A stretch of 64,000 nt of DNA, from positions 372,001 through 436,000 of the forward strand of contig NZ_CAKAPD010000001.1 of the NCBI RefSeq assembly GCF_916715725.1, given 5' to 3'. The first letter of the stretch is position 1. Each line of letters starts with the position of its first letter. The position numbers and the translations under genes were made by a program. Shown here in pieces: positions 1 to 8,799 of the stretch. The DNA comes from an uncultured Rothia sp. GTDB taxonomy: Bacteria; Actinomycetota; Actinomycetes; Actinomycetales; Micrococcaceae. The notes below the pieces were generated by a model, which was not told the origin of the DNA, ran no database searches, and saw nothing but the letters and a program-made list of their open reading frames with translations.

Positions 1-627
1 CTCCTGCGGGCTCGGTTCGTTCTGAACTAGTTCTTTCTGGGCAGGTGCCTTCTGAACCGTCTTCATCTGGGTAGGGTTCTTCCGCGCGGGCGCTTTCTGA
101 GCGGGCGCTCTGCGGGTTGACTTCCTCTGGGCGGGATCCTCAGTCTGAGGCGCTCCCGGCTGCGCCGCCTGCCGCGCCGCCAAAGCAATATCGACCAGCT
201 CGTAGAGAGCGTCATCGGTCATGGTGTGCGCGGCGGGACCCAGCGAATGCTTGAGGGCCTTGAGTGCCTTACGGTAGGGCGCGCTGGCGCGCTGTTCCGC
301 GCGTTCGCTCAGTTCGACGCGGCTCACCTCTCCGCGGGCGTAGGCGGCAAGATCGCGCACGGTCAGCTCGGCGGTGGTGCGGAGCTGCTCATCGCTCAGC
401 AGCGGCGCGCCCTTTGTCGCTCGCTGAGCTCGGGTCACAGGCTTAGTACGGGTCACAGAGGCGGCGCGGGTAGGCTCGACAGCCGTTGACTCCATGGGCT
501 CACCCTGCGCATCCTCAGTCTTCGCAGGCTTAGTCTTTACCGGCGCAGGCTTGGCGGGTGCAGGCTCGGGAAGCCCCAAGTCCAGGGCTTCCTGCTGCGG
601 GTTTACGGAACGTCGGGAGGGGCTCAT
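1..627 (-). CDS. Unrecognised Ala/Pro/Lys-rich protein, 3' end outside window
   Basis: The frame is open from an ATG at 627 to the left edge with no stop, about 209 codons, so the C-terminus is missing. The ATG overlaps the TGA of the preceding DAK2 gene (ATGA), which implies translational coupling. Residues 1-75 are low-complexity Pro/Ala/Lys/Thr. Residues about 75-155 look folded and helical (LLSDEQLRTTAELTVRDLA, then YRKALKALKHSLG). The rest is again basic and disordered, with repeated APAQK-like units. In many actinobacteria recG follows the DAK2 gene, but I see no RecG motif here, so I do not assign it. It could be a DNA- or RNA-binding protein judging by its basic composition; that is a guess. 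Confidence 0.6.
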   Translation of the reverse strand, partial: MSPSRRSVNPQQEALDLGLPEPAPAKPAPVKTKPAKTEDAQGEPMESTAVEPTRAASVTRTKPVTRAQRATKGAPLLSDEQLRTTAELTVRDLAAYARGEVSRVELSERAEQRASAPYRKALKALKHSLGPAAHTMTDDALYELVDIALAARQAAQPGAPQTEDPAQRKSTRRAPAQKAPARKNPTQMKTVQKAPAQKELVQNEPSPQE

Positions 628-1934
628 ACGCCGCCCTCCGCAGCGCATGCGTGGTCGGCGTGATGACCATCCGCCAGGGAGGAAATACGCTCATCCGACC
701 ACTGACCGTAGCCCATAATCAGCTTGCGGGCGGGGTCGACTTCGGGAACGTGCACGTGCAGCGCCCAGAGTCCAGCCGCCATGTCCAGGGGCGTAATAAG
801 CAGGCTGTCACCCATGGCTTCAAGCTCGGGGCGCATCTGCGCCAGGGCGAGGGGCTCACAGGTCAGCGTACCCATAAGCTCCCAGCCGCTCTGCTCCGCG
901 TGTTCTGCGTGCTCGGCAGGTTCAGCGCCCGCCTGTTCAGAACCCACTCGTGCCGCAGAACCGGCTACAGAAGTCACACCGGCAGAGGGTGCACGCAGCA
1001 TGGACTCCACCTGCGCCTCGTTCAGGGTCGCCCCCTCCCAACGCGGGTTGGAGTGCACCACGGCAAGGTAGAAGCCGAGCGCACCGGCATCCACGAAACC
1101 GGCAAGCTCGGGCGAGGGCGGGAACTGCGCGGTACGTTCCAGAGCGGCACGCATCAGCGCACGTCGACGCTCTTTCAGCACCTCGTCAGCGGCTTCTGCG
1201 TCCTGTGATGCATCATAGTGTGCGTCCAGGCGAGCGAGCTCCACCATGACCGACAGCATCGTGGAGGGCACCATCTGCTCCCCCACGCTGGCACGAATGC
1301 GCTCAGCCGCGAACGCCATCGCGCGCGCCTCCGCGTGGGCGTACTCCAGCTTCACTTCGCGGTGCTTCGGCAGGGAACCGCCAGCCAGCACACGCTCGTA
1401 GTCTGCCTCCAGGGCGCGCACGAGCGGCAACTCGGCAGCCGCATCGCCAAGCTCCTGGGCGAGGTTTCCGGGCAGGAACCAGTAGCTGCGCACCGCCTCA
1501 AGCGCCCAAGCGCAAAGCAGAGTACCAGAGTTGCCGCGCGCCACGCGGGATGCGCGCATAATCGCGTGCTCGTAGATGCCGCCCAGCTGAATCCACAGGT
1601 GGGCGAGGGTTTCTTCTTCGGAGGTGCCCGCCGCCTCGGGCACGCACGTGCCCTCCCCGCCGGGATTTTCGCCAGCGGGAAGAACCTCGCTGGGCAGAAC
1701 CTGCTCCATGCCCCGCTCAAACTCTTCGGTCAGGGTCAGCAGGGTGTGGGCGATATTGGAGCCGGTGTCCTTATCGGGCACGGGGAACCCGTTGAGTTCG
1801 TTGAGCGCCTCGCGGTAGCGTTCGATGGTGGTGCGGGCGGCGGTGGACCACGCTACGCCGAAGCGGTAGGCGCGCACGCAGGCGCGGCGGTAAATCTCGC
1901 GCTCTTCGGTGCGCTGGTTCTGTTCTGCGTTCAC
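624..1934 (-). CDS. DAK2 (DhaL) domain protein, FakA/YloV-like
   Basis: This 436-residue protein has the nucleotide-binding signature of the DhaL/DAK2 fold. FPVPDKDTGSN near residue 50 corresponds to the PDGDTGTN metal-ATP motif of fatty acid kinase FakA, with a Lys in place of the usual Gly. ARGNSGTLL near 130 matches the RGNSG motif, and GFVDAGALGF near 280 matches the VDAG motif. FakA phosphorylates fatty acids bound to a FakB partner; no FakB/DegV gene is seen here, so the substrate is uncertain. The GTG start at 1934 has a strong GAGGAGG ribosome site. The protein is shorter than FakA (about 550 residues), and its C-terminal part, with AEHAEHAE repeats, is not clearly conserved. The order thiL, DAK2 is common in actinobacteria. 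Confidence 0.75.
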   Translation of the reverse strand: MNAEQNQRTEEREIYRRACVRAYRFGVAWSTAARTTIERYREALNELNGFPVPDKDTGSNIAHTLLTLTEEFERGMEQVLPSEVLPAGENPGGEGTCVPEAAGTSEEETLAHLWIQLGGIYEHAIMRASRVARGNSGTLLCAWALEAVRSYWFLPGNLAQELGDAAAELPLVRALEADYERVLAGGSLPKHREVKLEYAHAEARAMAFAAERIRASVGEQMVPSTMLSVMVELARLDAHYDASQDAEAADEVLKERRRALMRAALERTAQFPPSPELAGFVDAGALGFYLAVVHSNPRWEGATLNEAQVESMLRAPSAGVTSVAGSAARVGSEQAGAEPAEHAEHAEQSGWELMGTLTCEPLALAQMRPELEAMGDSLLITPLDMAAGLWALHVHVPEVDPARKLIMGYGQWSDERISSLADGHHADHACAAEGGV

Positions 1935-2152
1935 GCTACCCTCCTCGTCAGTTTCGTCAGTTTCGCGCGGTTCTTGGCTGATTTCTCAGTGCCCGCGGCA
2001 CGGGCGGAATCCAGCCTATTTCGTACTTCTATTCTAGGTAATTTCGGTTAAATGTACGGTATTGCCCGTCGTCTATCCCGCGGGATGAAAGCCCGGACTA
2101 AACTTACAAACTGCACGCACCTCACGGCACTCGGCAACACTCGGCGGAGCTC

Positions 2153-3559
2153 CTACGCGGAAGCCCCGTAGTGTTCCCAGCCCATGCCGTCCAGGGAGCG
2201 GCCGTCCATGACGACCGCCGCGCCGGTCACCGCATTGTGGCGGCGCTCGGCACCGTAGAGCTCGGCACTCAGACCGCGCTCCGGGGCGTCCGCCACGCAG
2301 GTGCCCAGGGGCACGAACTCTTCGGGCACCTCACCGGGGAAGGTCGCCAGCAGACCGTGGTCTTCCCCGCCAACCAGCACGAAGGTGCGCGCCAGGGATG
2401 CGGGGCTCTCCCCCGCTTCGTTGCGCTCACCAATCGCCAGCAGCAGGCGCGCCAACGGTAGCAGCGGCTCGGCGAACGCATCCACGGCGGCACGGTCGAG
2501 GCGCATCTGCACCCCGGAGGCGGCGGCAACTCGCCCGGCGTCCTTGACGAGTCCGTCAGAAAGATCCAGCATGGAGCTCGCCTGATGCTGGCGTGCCATC
2601 TCACCGGCGGGGATGGGGCTGACCGGGTGGTGCTGTGATTCGACGGCGCGCTCGCAGACCGCAATCATGTGCGCGGCATCTTCGGGGGTGAGGGTGCGGG
2701 CAAGCTCGATAAGCCCTTCGGAAAGAGCGCCAGTAGGAAGAGCGCCAGAGCCTTCAGCTTGCTTCTCAGCTTGCCGCTGAGCCCACGCCTGAGCTACCGC
2801 CCCCAGCGCTGCCTCAACACTCTGACCTGCGGCAATAGCACGCAACAGTGCCGTGGCGGGCAGGGAGAGCGGGTTGAGTAGCAGGCGCAGACCGGCATCG
2901 GACCAGGCGGTACGCCCCGCCAGGGCGATAGTGTCGCCGGGGCGCGCACCGGAGCGTAGCACGGCGCGATCCGTGTAGCCGAGGGCGGTGACGGTCACCG
3001 ACATTTCGGTGGAGTCGCCAATATCGCCGCCGCCAATCACGCATTCGGTGGCTCCGCAGGCGTTGATTCCGTCCACAATGCCGTGGGCGAAGCCGTCAAT
3101 CCAGCCGTAAGGAGTGCTACCGGGCAGGCTCAAGGAGATGAAGAGGCTCACCGGGCGCGCACCCATGGCGGCAACGTCGGCAAGGTTCTGGGTCGCGGCT
3201 TTGCGCCCCACATCGTAGCCGCTACTGCAGGCGGGTTCCAGAATGAGCTCACCGTCTTCACCCGCCCGTGCGATACCGCCGGGCCACAGGTTCATGAAGT
3301 CCTGGTCTTCAACGAGAGTGTCGGTGGTGACCACGGTACGCTGACCGGGCGCGGGCTCGGCGAGGACGGCACAGTCGTCACCGGGACCCACCTCGAGGGG
3401 TTCGATGCGCCCCGCCTGGCGTGCTGCAGCGGCAACCTTCTCGTTATGGGCGTTGATAATCGGCATGAAAGCGCGCAGAACGCGGGACTCGCCCAGCTGC
3501 GAGAGAGGAGTCTCTCGCATGGGGTTGTCCCGCGTTTCGCTAAAAGTCTGAGGATTCAC
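2153..3559 (-). CDS. thiL: Thiamine-monophosphate kinase
   Basis: ThiL phosphorylates thiamine monophosphate to thiamine diphosphate with ATP, the last step of cofactor synthesis. Visible AIR-synthase-fold motifs are GDDCAVL (residue ~60), TTDTLVEDQDF, the glycine-rich NLADVAAMGA, GGGDIGDS (~170), VLRSGARPGD, LDLSDGLVKDAGR (~335) and GGEDHGLL near the C-terminus. At 468 residues it is well over the usual 310-340. The excess is an Ala/Gln/Glu-rich insertion around residues 235-330 and an N-terminal extension. The GTG at 3559 has AGAGG only two bases upstream; an internal ATG at 3520 (MRETPLSQLGE) is a plausible alternative start. It lies just downstream of the Pro-Thr surface protein gene (39-bp gap). 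Confidence 0.9.
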   Translation of the reverse strand: MNPQTFSETRDNPMRETPLSQLGESRVLRAFMPIINAHNEKVAAAARQAGRIEPLEVGPGDDCAVLAEPAPGQRTVVTTDTLVEDQDFMNLWPGGIARAGEDGELILEPACSSGYDVGRKAATQNLADVAAMGARPVSLFISLSLPGSTPYGWIDGFAHGIVDGINACGATECVIGGGDIGDSTEMSVTVTALGYTDRAVLRSGARPGDTIALAGRTAWSDAGLRLLLNPLSLPATALLRAIAAGQSVEAALGAVAQAWAQRQAEKQAEGSGALPTGALSEGLIELARTLTPEDAAHMIAVCERAVESQHHPVSPIPAGEMARQHQASSMLDLSDGLVKDAGRVAAASGVQMRLDRAAVDAFAEPLLPLARLLLAIGERNEAGESPASLARTFVLVGGEDHGLLATFPGEVPEEFVPLGTCVADAPERGLSAELYGAERRHNAVTGAAVVMDGRSLDGMGWEHYGASA

Positions 3560-3598
3560 ATCCTCTATTATCGCGTATTCTTACGCGTTATGTTCGCC

Positions 3599-5326
3599 TT
3601 ATGCTCCGCGGCTGAAGTAGCGGATTGCAAGAGCAATCAGCACCAGACCGATGAGTGAGAAGAGGATCAGCGGTGCAATGCCGGAAAGTCCGGAATCGTC
3701 CGCGTCCGCATTCTTCACAGCCTGCTCCTGGGCGGCGTTCGCGCCATCAGCCTTTGCCACGCTCTTTGCGGAGCGGCTGGCGCTAGCCGAGGTGGAGGAG
3801 CTAGGCGATTTCGAAGCGGATACCGAGCTTGAGGAGCTCGAGGGGCTTACCTCGCGGGAGTGGTCCTCGTCGGTCTTATTGCGCGAGAGGTATCCAGCAA
3901 CCCAGTCAGCCGCACCCGGGATGGAGTCATTCGAGCCGTTATTAGCTGCGATTCGTCCGAGGGTGGTGCCGCCAGAACGCAACGGATCGTCATCCTCGCC
4001 ATCAAGCCTGTCGCTCGGTGCCTTGCTCGGTGAAGAGCTCGAAGATCCCGAAGAGGAACTTGAGGATTCAGAGGAGTTGCCCGGTCGCGGAAGCTCAATG
4101 GAGATGATGACATCTTCCCCAGAGACTTCCTGACGGTTTCCAGGGACGGTCACCGGGTTGTTCGCCGGAGGAATCGGAGCAACAGGTTCGGTCTCAATCG
4201 GGGTAACCGACTTGGAGTCCGAGCTGCCCTTGTTATCCTCTACCGGAGCTACGGGAGCTACCGGAATCACGGGGATGACCGCGTCCTTGGTCGGCTCGTT
4301 AGTCGGATCCTGAACCGGGGCCGGAACGACCGGAACCTGAGAGGGCTCCTGGGTCGGTTCGGGAGTTACATCCTTCGTCGGCTCGGGAACCGGGACGGGA
4401 TCCTGGGTCGGCTCCGGGTTCGGTTCCGGAGCGGGGTCCTGGGTCGGCTCCGGAGTCGGTTCGGGAGTTACATCCTTCGTCGGCTCGGGAGTAGGTTCAG
4501 GAGTGGGCTCCGGATTCGGTTCCGGTGTGGGGTCCTGAGTAGGCTCTGGGGTCGGCTCGGGAGTTACATCCTTCGTCGGCTCGGGAGTAGGTTCAGGGGT
4601 GGGCTCTACCGTAGGCTCAGGAGTCGGATCCTGAGTAGGCTCAGGAGTTGCGTCCTTGGTGGGTTCCGCGGTGGGCTCCACAGTAGGCGCAACGGTCGGC
4701 TCCGGAGTGGGAGCAACAGTAGGTTCTGCCGTCGGCTGGACCGTAGGCTCTGCAGTCGGAGCTACAGTCGGCTCAGCCGTCGGAGTTGCGGTAGGAGCAA
4801 CACTCGGTTCGGCACTTGCGCTAGGAGCTACGGTCGGCGTAGCGGTAGGTTCAGCGGTCGCATCCTTAGAGGGCTCTACGCTAGGACTCGCCGTAGCACT
4901 CGGGGTTGCGGTAGCACTCGCAGAAGCGGTGGGCTCGGCAGTAGGCTGCGCGGTAGCGTTCGGGGTAGGAGTCGCATCCGGGCTGGGCGTAGCACTTGCG
5001 GAAGGCTCGGCGCTAGCAGTGGGCTGAGCGCTCGAAGAAGCGCTAGGCTGAGCGGTGGGCTCTGCCTGCGCTTTGTCAGTCTTATTGTCCCCCTGAGCGG
5101 TGGGCCATGCGCTCACGGTTGCGAGCGTGGGTACTGCCGCCTGAGAGGAAGATACCGCGTTTGCGGTGGGGTCCAGGGTTTGGCTTGCGGTGCCGACAGG
5201 GTTGGGCGGAACCTGAGACGCTGCCTCCTGCACATCTTGAGCAAATGAGGCTACGTAGGGGCTTCCGGAAGCAACCAGTGCTGTCGCCAGACTCGCAGAG
5301 ACCACCTTACGGTTTCGTTTTCCCAA
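3599..5326 (-). CDS. Secreted Pro-Thr/Ser repeat protein with C-terminal membrane anchor
   Basis: The 575-residue protein starts at TTG 5326, six bases after AAGGA. A basic, hydrophobic signal peptide (residues 1-29, ending ASFAQ) is followed by a long region (about 45-365) of Ala/Ser/Thr/Pro and then EPT, PEPTPEPT and DVTPEPT repeats. A Ser-rich stretch (about 400-530) follows, and then a membrane helix (IAPLILFSLIGLVLIALAI) with a short RYFSRGA tail. No LPXTG motif is present, so it is probably held by the membrane helix, with the repeat region spanning the wall as a flexible stalk; that role is inferred. No enzymatic domain is visible. At the DNA level three near-identical copies of a 28-bp block mark recent repeat expansion. 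Confidence 0.8.
   Translation of the reverse strand: MGKRNRKVVSASLATALVASGSPYVASFAQDVQEAASQVPPNPVGTASQTLDPTANAVSSSQAAVPTLATVSAWPTAQGDNKTDKAQAEPTAQPSASSSAQPTASAEPSASATPSPDATPTPNATAQPTAEPTASASATATPSATASPSVEPSKDATAEPTATPTVAPSASAEPSVAPTATPTAEPTVAPTAEPTVQPTAEPTVAPTPEPTVAPTVEPTAEPTKDATPEPTQDPTPEPTVEPTPEPTPEPTKDVTPEPTPEPTQDPTPEPNPEPTPEPTPEPTKDVTPEPTPEPTQDPAPEPNPEPTQDPVPVPEPTKDVTPEPTQEPSQVPVVPAPVQDPTNEPTKDAVIPVIPVAPVAPVEDNKGSSDSKSVTPIETEPVAPIPPANNPVTVPGNRQEVSGEDVIISIELPRPGNSSESSSSSSGSSSSSPSKAPSDRLDGEDDDPLRSGGTTLGRIAANNGSNDSIPGAADWVAGYLSRNKTDEDHSREVSPSSSSSSVSASKSPSSSTSASASRSAKSVAKADGANAAQEQAVKNADADDSGLSGIAPLILFSLIGLVLIALAIRYFSRGA
4361..4586 (-). repeat. In-gene DNA repeats in the EPT stalk
   Basis: A 28-bp block beginning gggagttacatccttcgtcg occurs at 4361, 4463 and 4559, so repeat periods are 102 and 96 bp. 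It encodes the (P)EPTKDVTPEP unit of the surface protein. Less exact EPT coding repeats extend from about 4230 to 5090. Unequal recombination here would change stalk length. Confidence 0.8.
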
Positions 5327-5716
5327 AGGTTGTCCTTGACTTTCTGATACGTTGTGAGTGAATAGATACCCAATCGCTAGGGCAGATTGGATATACCTTC
5401 ATCTATTCTACCGAATCGGCTTTTTCTTCATTACTCATTTTAGCGCTTTCATACCAATCTTTGAGCTTCAAGATGTGCAACGACCATCTAACGAATCGTT
5501 TCATGATTTAGAAGCATCATTTCATGCACTTATGAGCAGAATTACGTTTTGCCTTATCAATACCGCTTTAGAACTTGCATTCCACTATTTAATCGGCCTC
5601 AAGGTGGGTGCAAGTGATTTTTCTCATGGGTGAAAAACGAGCGATTCTCATCAGCGTTTAGGACTCAATACGTACCAATTACCCCTCCCGCACAGGCATT
5701 AACTTGCCTACCGCGC
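5327..5716. other. AT-rich intergenic region, likely promoter of the surface protein gene
   Basis: About 390 bp, clearly more AT-rich than its flanks. No convincing gene is seen: the longest frames lack a ribosome site and have atypical codon use. It must hold the promoter for the TTG-start surface protein on the minus strand, but I could not pick out -35/-10 boxes with confidence. Confidence 0.5.
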
Positions 5717-5760
5717 AAAAAACGCCCCGGCACGAATCCCTCAAAAATTCGCGCCGGGGC
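5717..5760 (-). terminator. Rho-independent terminator of ddl
   Basis: A GC-rich inverted repeat (gccccggcacgaat / attcgcgccggggc) is followed on the minus strand by a run of six T (a at 5717-5722 on the plus strand). It lies 54 bp past the ddl stop codon. Confidence 0.85.
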
Positions 5761-5813
5761 ACCTCGCGGCGGGGGCTACCACTCCCCTACCACTACGTAT
5801 TCAATGACTGAGC

Positions 5814-6932
5814 TTAGCGCAGACCCAGGGGGCGTTCCATTGCCAGGGTCAGCAGCTCGCTAATCAGATCAGTGTAAGAGATACCGGTGTTCTCCCACAT
5901 GGTCTTGTACATCGAAATCGGGGTGAAACCGGGCATGGTATTCACCTCGTTGATGACCAGGCGGCCGTCCTCGGTGTAGAAGAAGTCCGCACGCGACAGG
6001 CCCTCGCCGTCCAGCGCCAGGAATGCCTTCACCGCCAGTTCGCGCAGGCGCTCCTGCACGTCCTGCGGCAGGTTCGCCGGGCACACGGTCACGGCCGAGG
6101 ACTCAGAGACGTACTTCGCCTCAAAGTCGTAGAAACCGTGGTCCTGATCCACAACCTCGATCTCGCCGGGGTAGGATGCGCGGGGCATCTCGCCGTGGTG
6201 ACCGTCGAGCACAGCGCACTCGATTTCGCGGCCCACAATACCCGCCTCAATAATGATCTTCGGGTCGTGGCGGCGTGCCTCTTCAATCGCGGGCACGAGC
6301 TCCTCCACCGAATCTACCTTGGTAATACCGAAGGAAGAACCTGCGCGGGTCGGCTTCACGAACATGGGGAAGCCCAGCTTCAGCACGCGCTCCAGAATCT
6401 GCTCGCGGTCCTCGTGCTCCCACTGACGGTTGGTAACAACCTCGTAGGGGCCGACCTCCAGGCCAGCGGACTCGAAAGCAACCTTCATAAAGTGCTTGTC
6501 CATACCCACAGCGGATGCGGTCACACCGCAACCCACATAGTGCAGGTCAGCCATTTCCAGCAGACCCTGCACGGTGCCGTCCTCACCGAAGGGGCCGTGC
6601 AGCAGCGGGAACACAACGTCTACCGGTGCGGTGCGGGTAACGTTACCCTCAGCATCCACCAGGGTCAGGCGGGAATCGCCGGCGCCCATGGGCAGGAACA
6701 CCTGCTGGGTACCCTCGGGGAACTCTGCGGTACCGCGAGTGCCAGCGGTCAGCTCAGCGAGCTGCTGCTCATCGGTCAGGTACCAGCGGCCGTCACGGGT
6801 AATGCCGATAGTGATGACGTCGTAGGCGGTGCGGTCAATAGCGCCCAGAACGCCGGCAGCGGTAATGAGCGAAATCGGGTGCTCGGAGGAGCGGCCACCG
6901 CACAGCAGGGCGACGGTCTTCTTCTCGGTCAT
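5814..6932 (-). CDS. ddl: D-alanine--D-alanine ligase
   Basis: Ddl is the cytoplasmic ATP-grasp enzyme that joins two D-alanines for the peptidoglycan stem peptide. Visible features are the N-terminal LLCGGRSSEHPISL, the substrate region LLHGPFGEDGTVQGLLE (~95), GVTASAVGMDKHFMK (~115), MFVKPTRAGSSFGITKV (~185) and the catalytic/metal region FYTEDGRLVINEVNTMPGFT near the C-terminus. The ATG at 6932 (MTEKKTVALLCGG) is preferred because AGGGAG lies just upstream, giving 372 residues; an in-frame start at 6971 has no such support. It sits in an envelope-precursor cluster with gpsA, plsC and murA on the same strand. Confidence 0.96.
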   Translation of the reverse strand: MTEKKTVALLCGGRSSEHPISLITAAGVLGAIDRTAYDVITIGITRDGRWYLTDEQQLAELTAGTRGTAEFPEGTQQVFLPMGAGDSRLTLVDAEGNVTRTAPVDVVFPLLHGPFGEDGTVQGLLEMADLHYVGCGVTASAVGMDKHFMKVAFESAGLEVGPYEVVTNRQWEHEDREQILERVLKLGFPMFVKPTRAGSSFGITKVDSVEELVPAIEEARRHDPKIIIEAGIVGREIECAVLDGHHGEMPRASYPGEIEVVDQDHGFYDFEAKYVSESSAVTVCPANLPQDVQERLRELAVKAFLALDGEGLSRADFFYTEDGRLVINEVNTMPGFTPISMYKTMWENTGISYTDLISELLTLAMERPLGLR

Positions 6933-7047
6933 ATATTTCTCCCTGTTCGTTTCGGGGCGTACCCGCCCCACTTACAGCCCATTGTATCGTCTCTTACGGG
7001 CCTTTCTGACACTAGTACCCAAGCTGCGGTAACCGCAGATACCGGGG

Positions 7048-7629
7048 TCATGGCGCACGGTGAATACGCAGCACAGGCCCATCAAATAAGGCGGTAATCA
7101 GCTGATGCATGTGCGCATCGTCGGTGGTGAGAGTGGCGGTGCGGGGGCGCCTGGGGTGAGTTTTTACCGGTTCCATCACACCTGTACCCGCCAGATGATG
7201 AGCGGTAATAGTTAGCACCGCCACACGTTCACGCCGCGTTGGAAACTCAGTGTGCAGTATCTGCCGCAGATATTCAGACACGTTCATGGTGTCCTCGGCA
7301 GAACCTGCGGCTGCGAGCACTATAGCGGTTTGAGGCAGCAGGTATGCCCATCGGCGGAATGCCATGACCCCCGTCATCTCCTCGGGGCACGAATCAGCCT
7401 GTTCGCCCCAGGGAACCACCACAATATCGGCGCTCTCAAGAGCCTCGTATATATCGGTGGTGTAAGTCACCGGAAGCTGGTGCGCGGTTTCTCCCATATC
7501 GGCGGGTTCCCACAGGTATACCGGGCGATCGCACTCGGTTTTTTGAGCTACCGACCCTGTAGCTGCAGCACACAGCGCCCCATACCCTGCGGAGCCCAAC
7601 ACAGCGGTGGTTACCGAGCTCAGGTTCAT
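7048..7629 (-). CDS. Half-length GpsA-like protein (Rossmann domain only)
   Basis: This 193-residue protein follows gpsA by 9 bp and aligns by eye with the N-terminal NAD-binding domain of that gene's product. TAVLGSAGYG matches IAVLGAGSWG, LESADIVVVPWGEQ matches LAGADIVVLALPAQ, and RRERVAVLTI matches PHRVCVLSGP. The alignment runs to about residue 190 of GpsA and stops, so the whole C-terminal catalytic domain is absent. The first glycine motif is altered (GSAGYG for GAGSWG). It could be a diverged duplication retained as a nucleotide-sensing or regulatory partner of GpsA, or a decaying gene. The frame is intact, which argues against simple decay. Function unknown. Confidence 0.7.
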   Translation of the reverse strand: MNLSSVTTAVLGSAGYGALCAAATGSVAQKTECDRPVYLWEPADMGETAHQLPVTYTTDIYEALESADIVVVPWGEQADSCPEEMTGVMAFRRWAYLLPQTAIVLAAAGSAEDTMNVSEYLRQILHTEFPTRRERVAVLTITAHHLAGTGVMEPVKTHPRRPRTATLTTDDAHMHQLITALFDGPVLRIHRAP

Positions 7630-7638
7630 TGCGTGCTC

Positions 7639-8757
7639 TTAATGCCCTTCATGCTTGAGGCGGCGACCCAGCAGCTGAGGCGCCAAATCCTCAATGCCGA
7701 TACGGCCCGAAAGCACAGCCACCACAGCCTCAACAATGGGCATCTCCACGCCGTGACGACGAGCCAACTCAGCCACCACCGGCGCCGACTTAATCGACTC
7801 AGCAGTCTGGCTCATGTGCTCATGCAGGCGGTCAGGGGTAATACCCTGCGCCAGCAGACGGCCCGCCGTGTGGTTACGAGACAGCGGCGAAGAGCAGGTC
7901 GCAATCAAGTCGCCCATACCGGCAAGACCGCTCATCGTCGCAGCCTCGCCACCCAATGCCACCGCCAGGCGGGTAATCTCCGCCAGGCCGCGAGTCATAA
8001 TGGACGCCTTCGAGTTATCACCGTAATTGCGACCCTCGCAAATACCCACGCAAAGCGCAATCACGTTCTTCACCAGGCCGCCAATTTCGGTACCCACCAC
8101 ATCCGTGTTGGTGTACGGGCGGAAGTACGCGCACGCAATCGCGTGAGCAACAGCCTCAGCCACCGGCAGGGTACGAGCCGCAACCACGGAGGCGGTAGGC
8201 TCCTCCCCCATGATTTCCTTCGCCAGGTTCGGGCCCGACAGCACGCACACGCGGTGCGGAATATGACCAATCGCGCGCACATCAGCACCGCGCAGAGCCA
8301 TAGCCTCTTCCAGCTCCTCGGTAATGACCTGCGACATGCGCAGACCCGTACCGGTCTCCAGGCCCTTCGCCAAAGACACCAGCATGGCGTTCGGGTCAAT
8401 ATAGCGGGCGAAACTCTGCAACTGCGAACGCAGAACCTGCGCGGGCAGGGCAAGAACCACAATATCCGCACCGGCAAGCGCCGCGGGGGCATCCGCCGTG
8501 AAGTGCATGTTATCCGGCAGCTTCATTCCCGGAAAATAGCGGGCGTTCTCGCGGGTGCGCTCGCACTCAGCCATCACCTGCTCATCACGACCGATGAGGG
8601 TCACGCGAGTGTCATCGCCGCGCTCACGGGCAGCGTCCGCCGCAATCTTAGCGAAAGCGGTGCCCCAGCTACCGGCGCCGAGCACCGCAATAGACTGTAC
8701 GGTTGCCGGAGGGGTAAATTCAGGGCTTGCTGCGGGGGTGCGTCCAAAGAAGGTCAC
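7639..8757 (-). CDS. gpsA: Glycerol-3-phosphate dehydrogenase [NAD(P)+]
   Basis: GpsA reduces dihydroxyacetone phosphate to sn-glycerol 3-phosphate, the backbone for phospholipids. The 372-residue product has an N-terminal extension of about 22 residues, the Rossmann motif AVLGAGSWGTA (~25-35), LVSLAKGLETGTG (~125), VLSGPNLAKEI (~165), KNVIALCVGICEG (~225, with the catalytic Lys) and GLAGMGDLIATCSSPLSRN (~280). The start is GTG at 8757. PlsC, the next upstream gene, acts later in the same phosphatidic acid pathway, so the cluster is functionally coherent. Confidence 0.96.
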   Translation of the reverse strand: MTFFGRTPAASPEFTPPATVQSIAVLGAGSWGTAFAKIAADAARERGDDTRVTLIGRDEQVMAECERTRENARYFPGMKLPDNMHFTADAPAALAGADIVVLALPAQVLRSQLQSFARYIDPNAMLVSLAKGLETGTGLRMSQVITEELEEAMALRGADVRAIGHIPHRVCVLSGPNLAKEIMGEEPTASVVAARTLPVAEAVAHAIACAYFRPYTNTDVVGTEIGGLVKNVIALCVGICEGRNYGDNSKASIMTRGLAEITRLAVALGGEAATMSGLAGMGDLIATCSSPLSRNHTAGRLLAQGITPDRLHEHMSQTAESIKSAPVVAELARRHGVEMPIVEAVVAVLSGRIGIEDLAPQLLGRRLKHEGH

Positions 8758-8799
8758 GAAAACACCTGCTTCTCTTCCTTGCGAGGTTATTGTGCAAGT

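Noticed and set aside
4230..5090. Possible CRISPR array or minisatellite in 4.2-5.1 kb
   Set aside because: Units are in frame, variable in spacing and encode EPT repeats; there are no unique spacers of constant length and no cas genes.
5358..5633. A 91-codon hydrophobic frame in the gap before the surface protein gene
   Set aside because: Lies in AT-rich promoter DNA, has no ribosome site, and no neighbour suggests a function.
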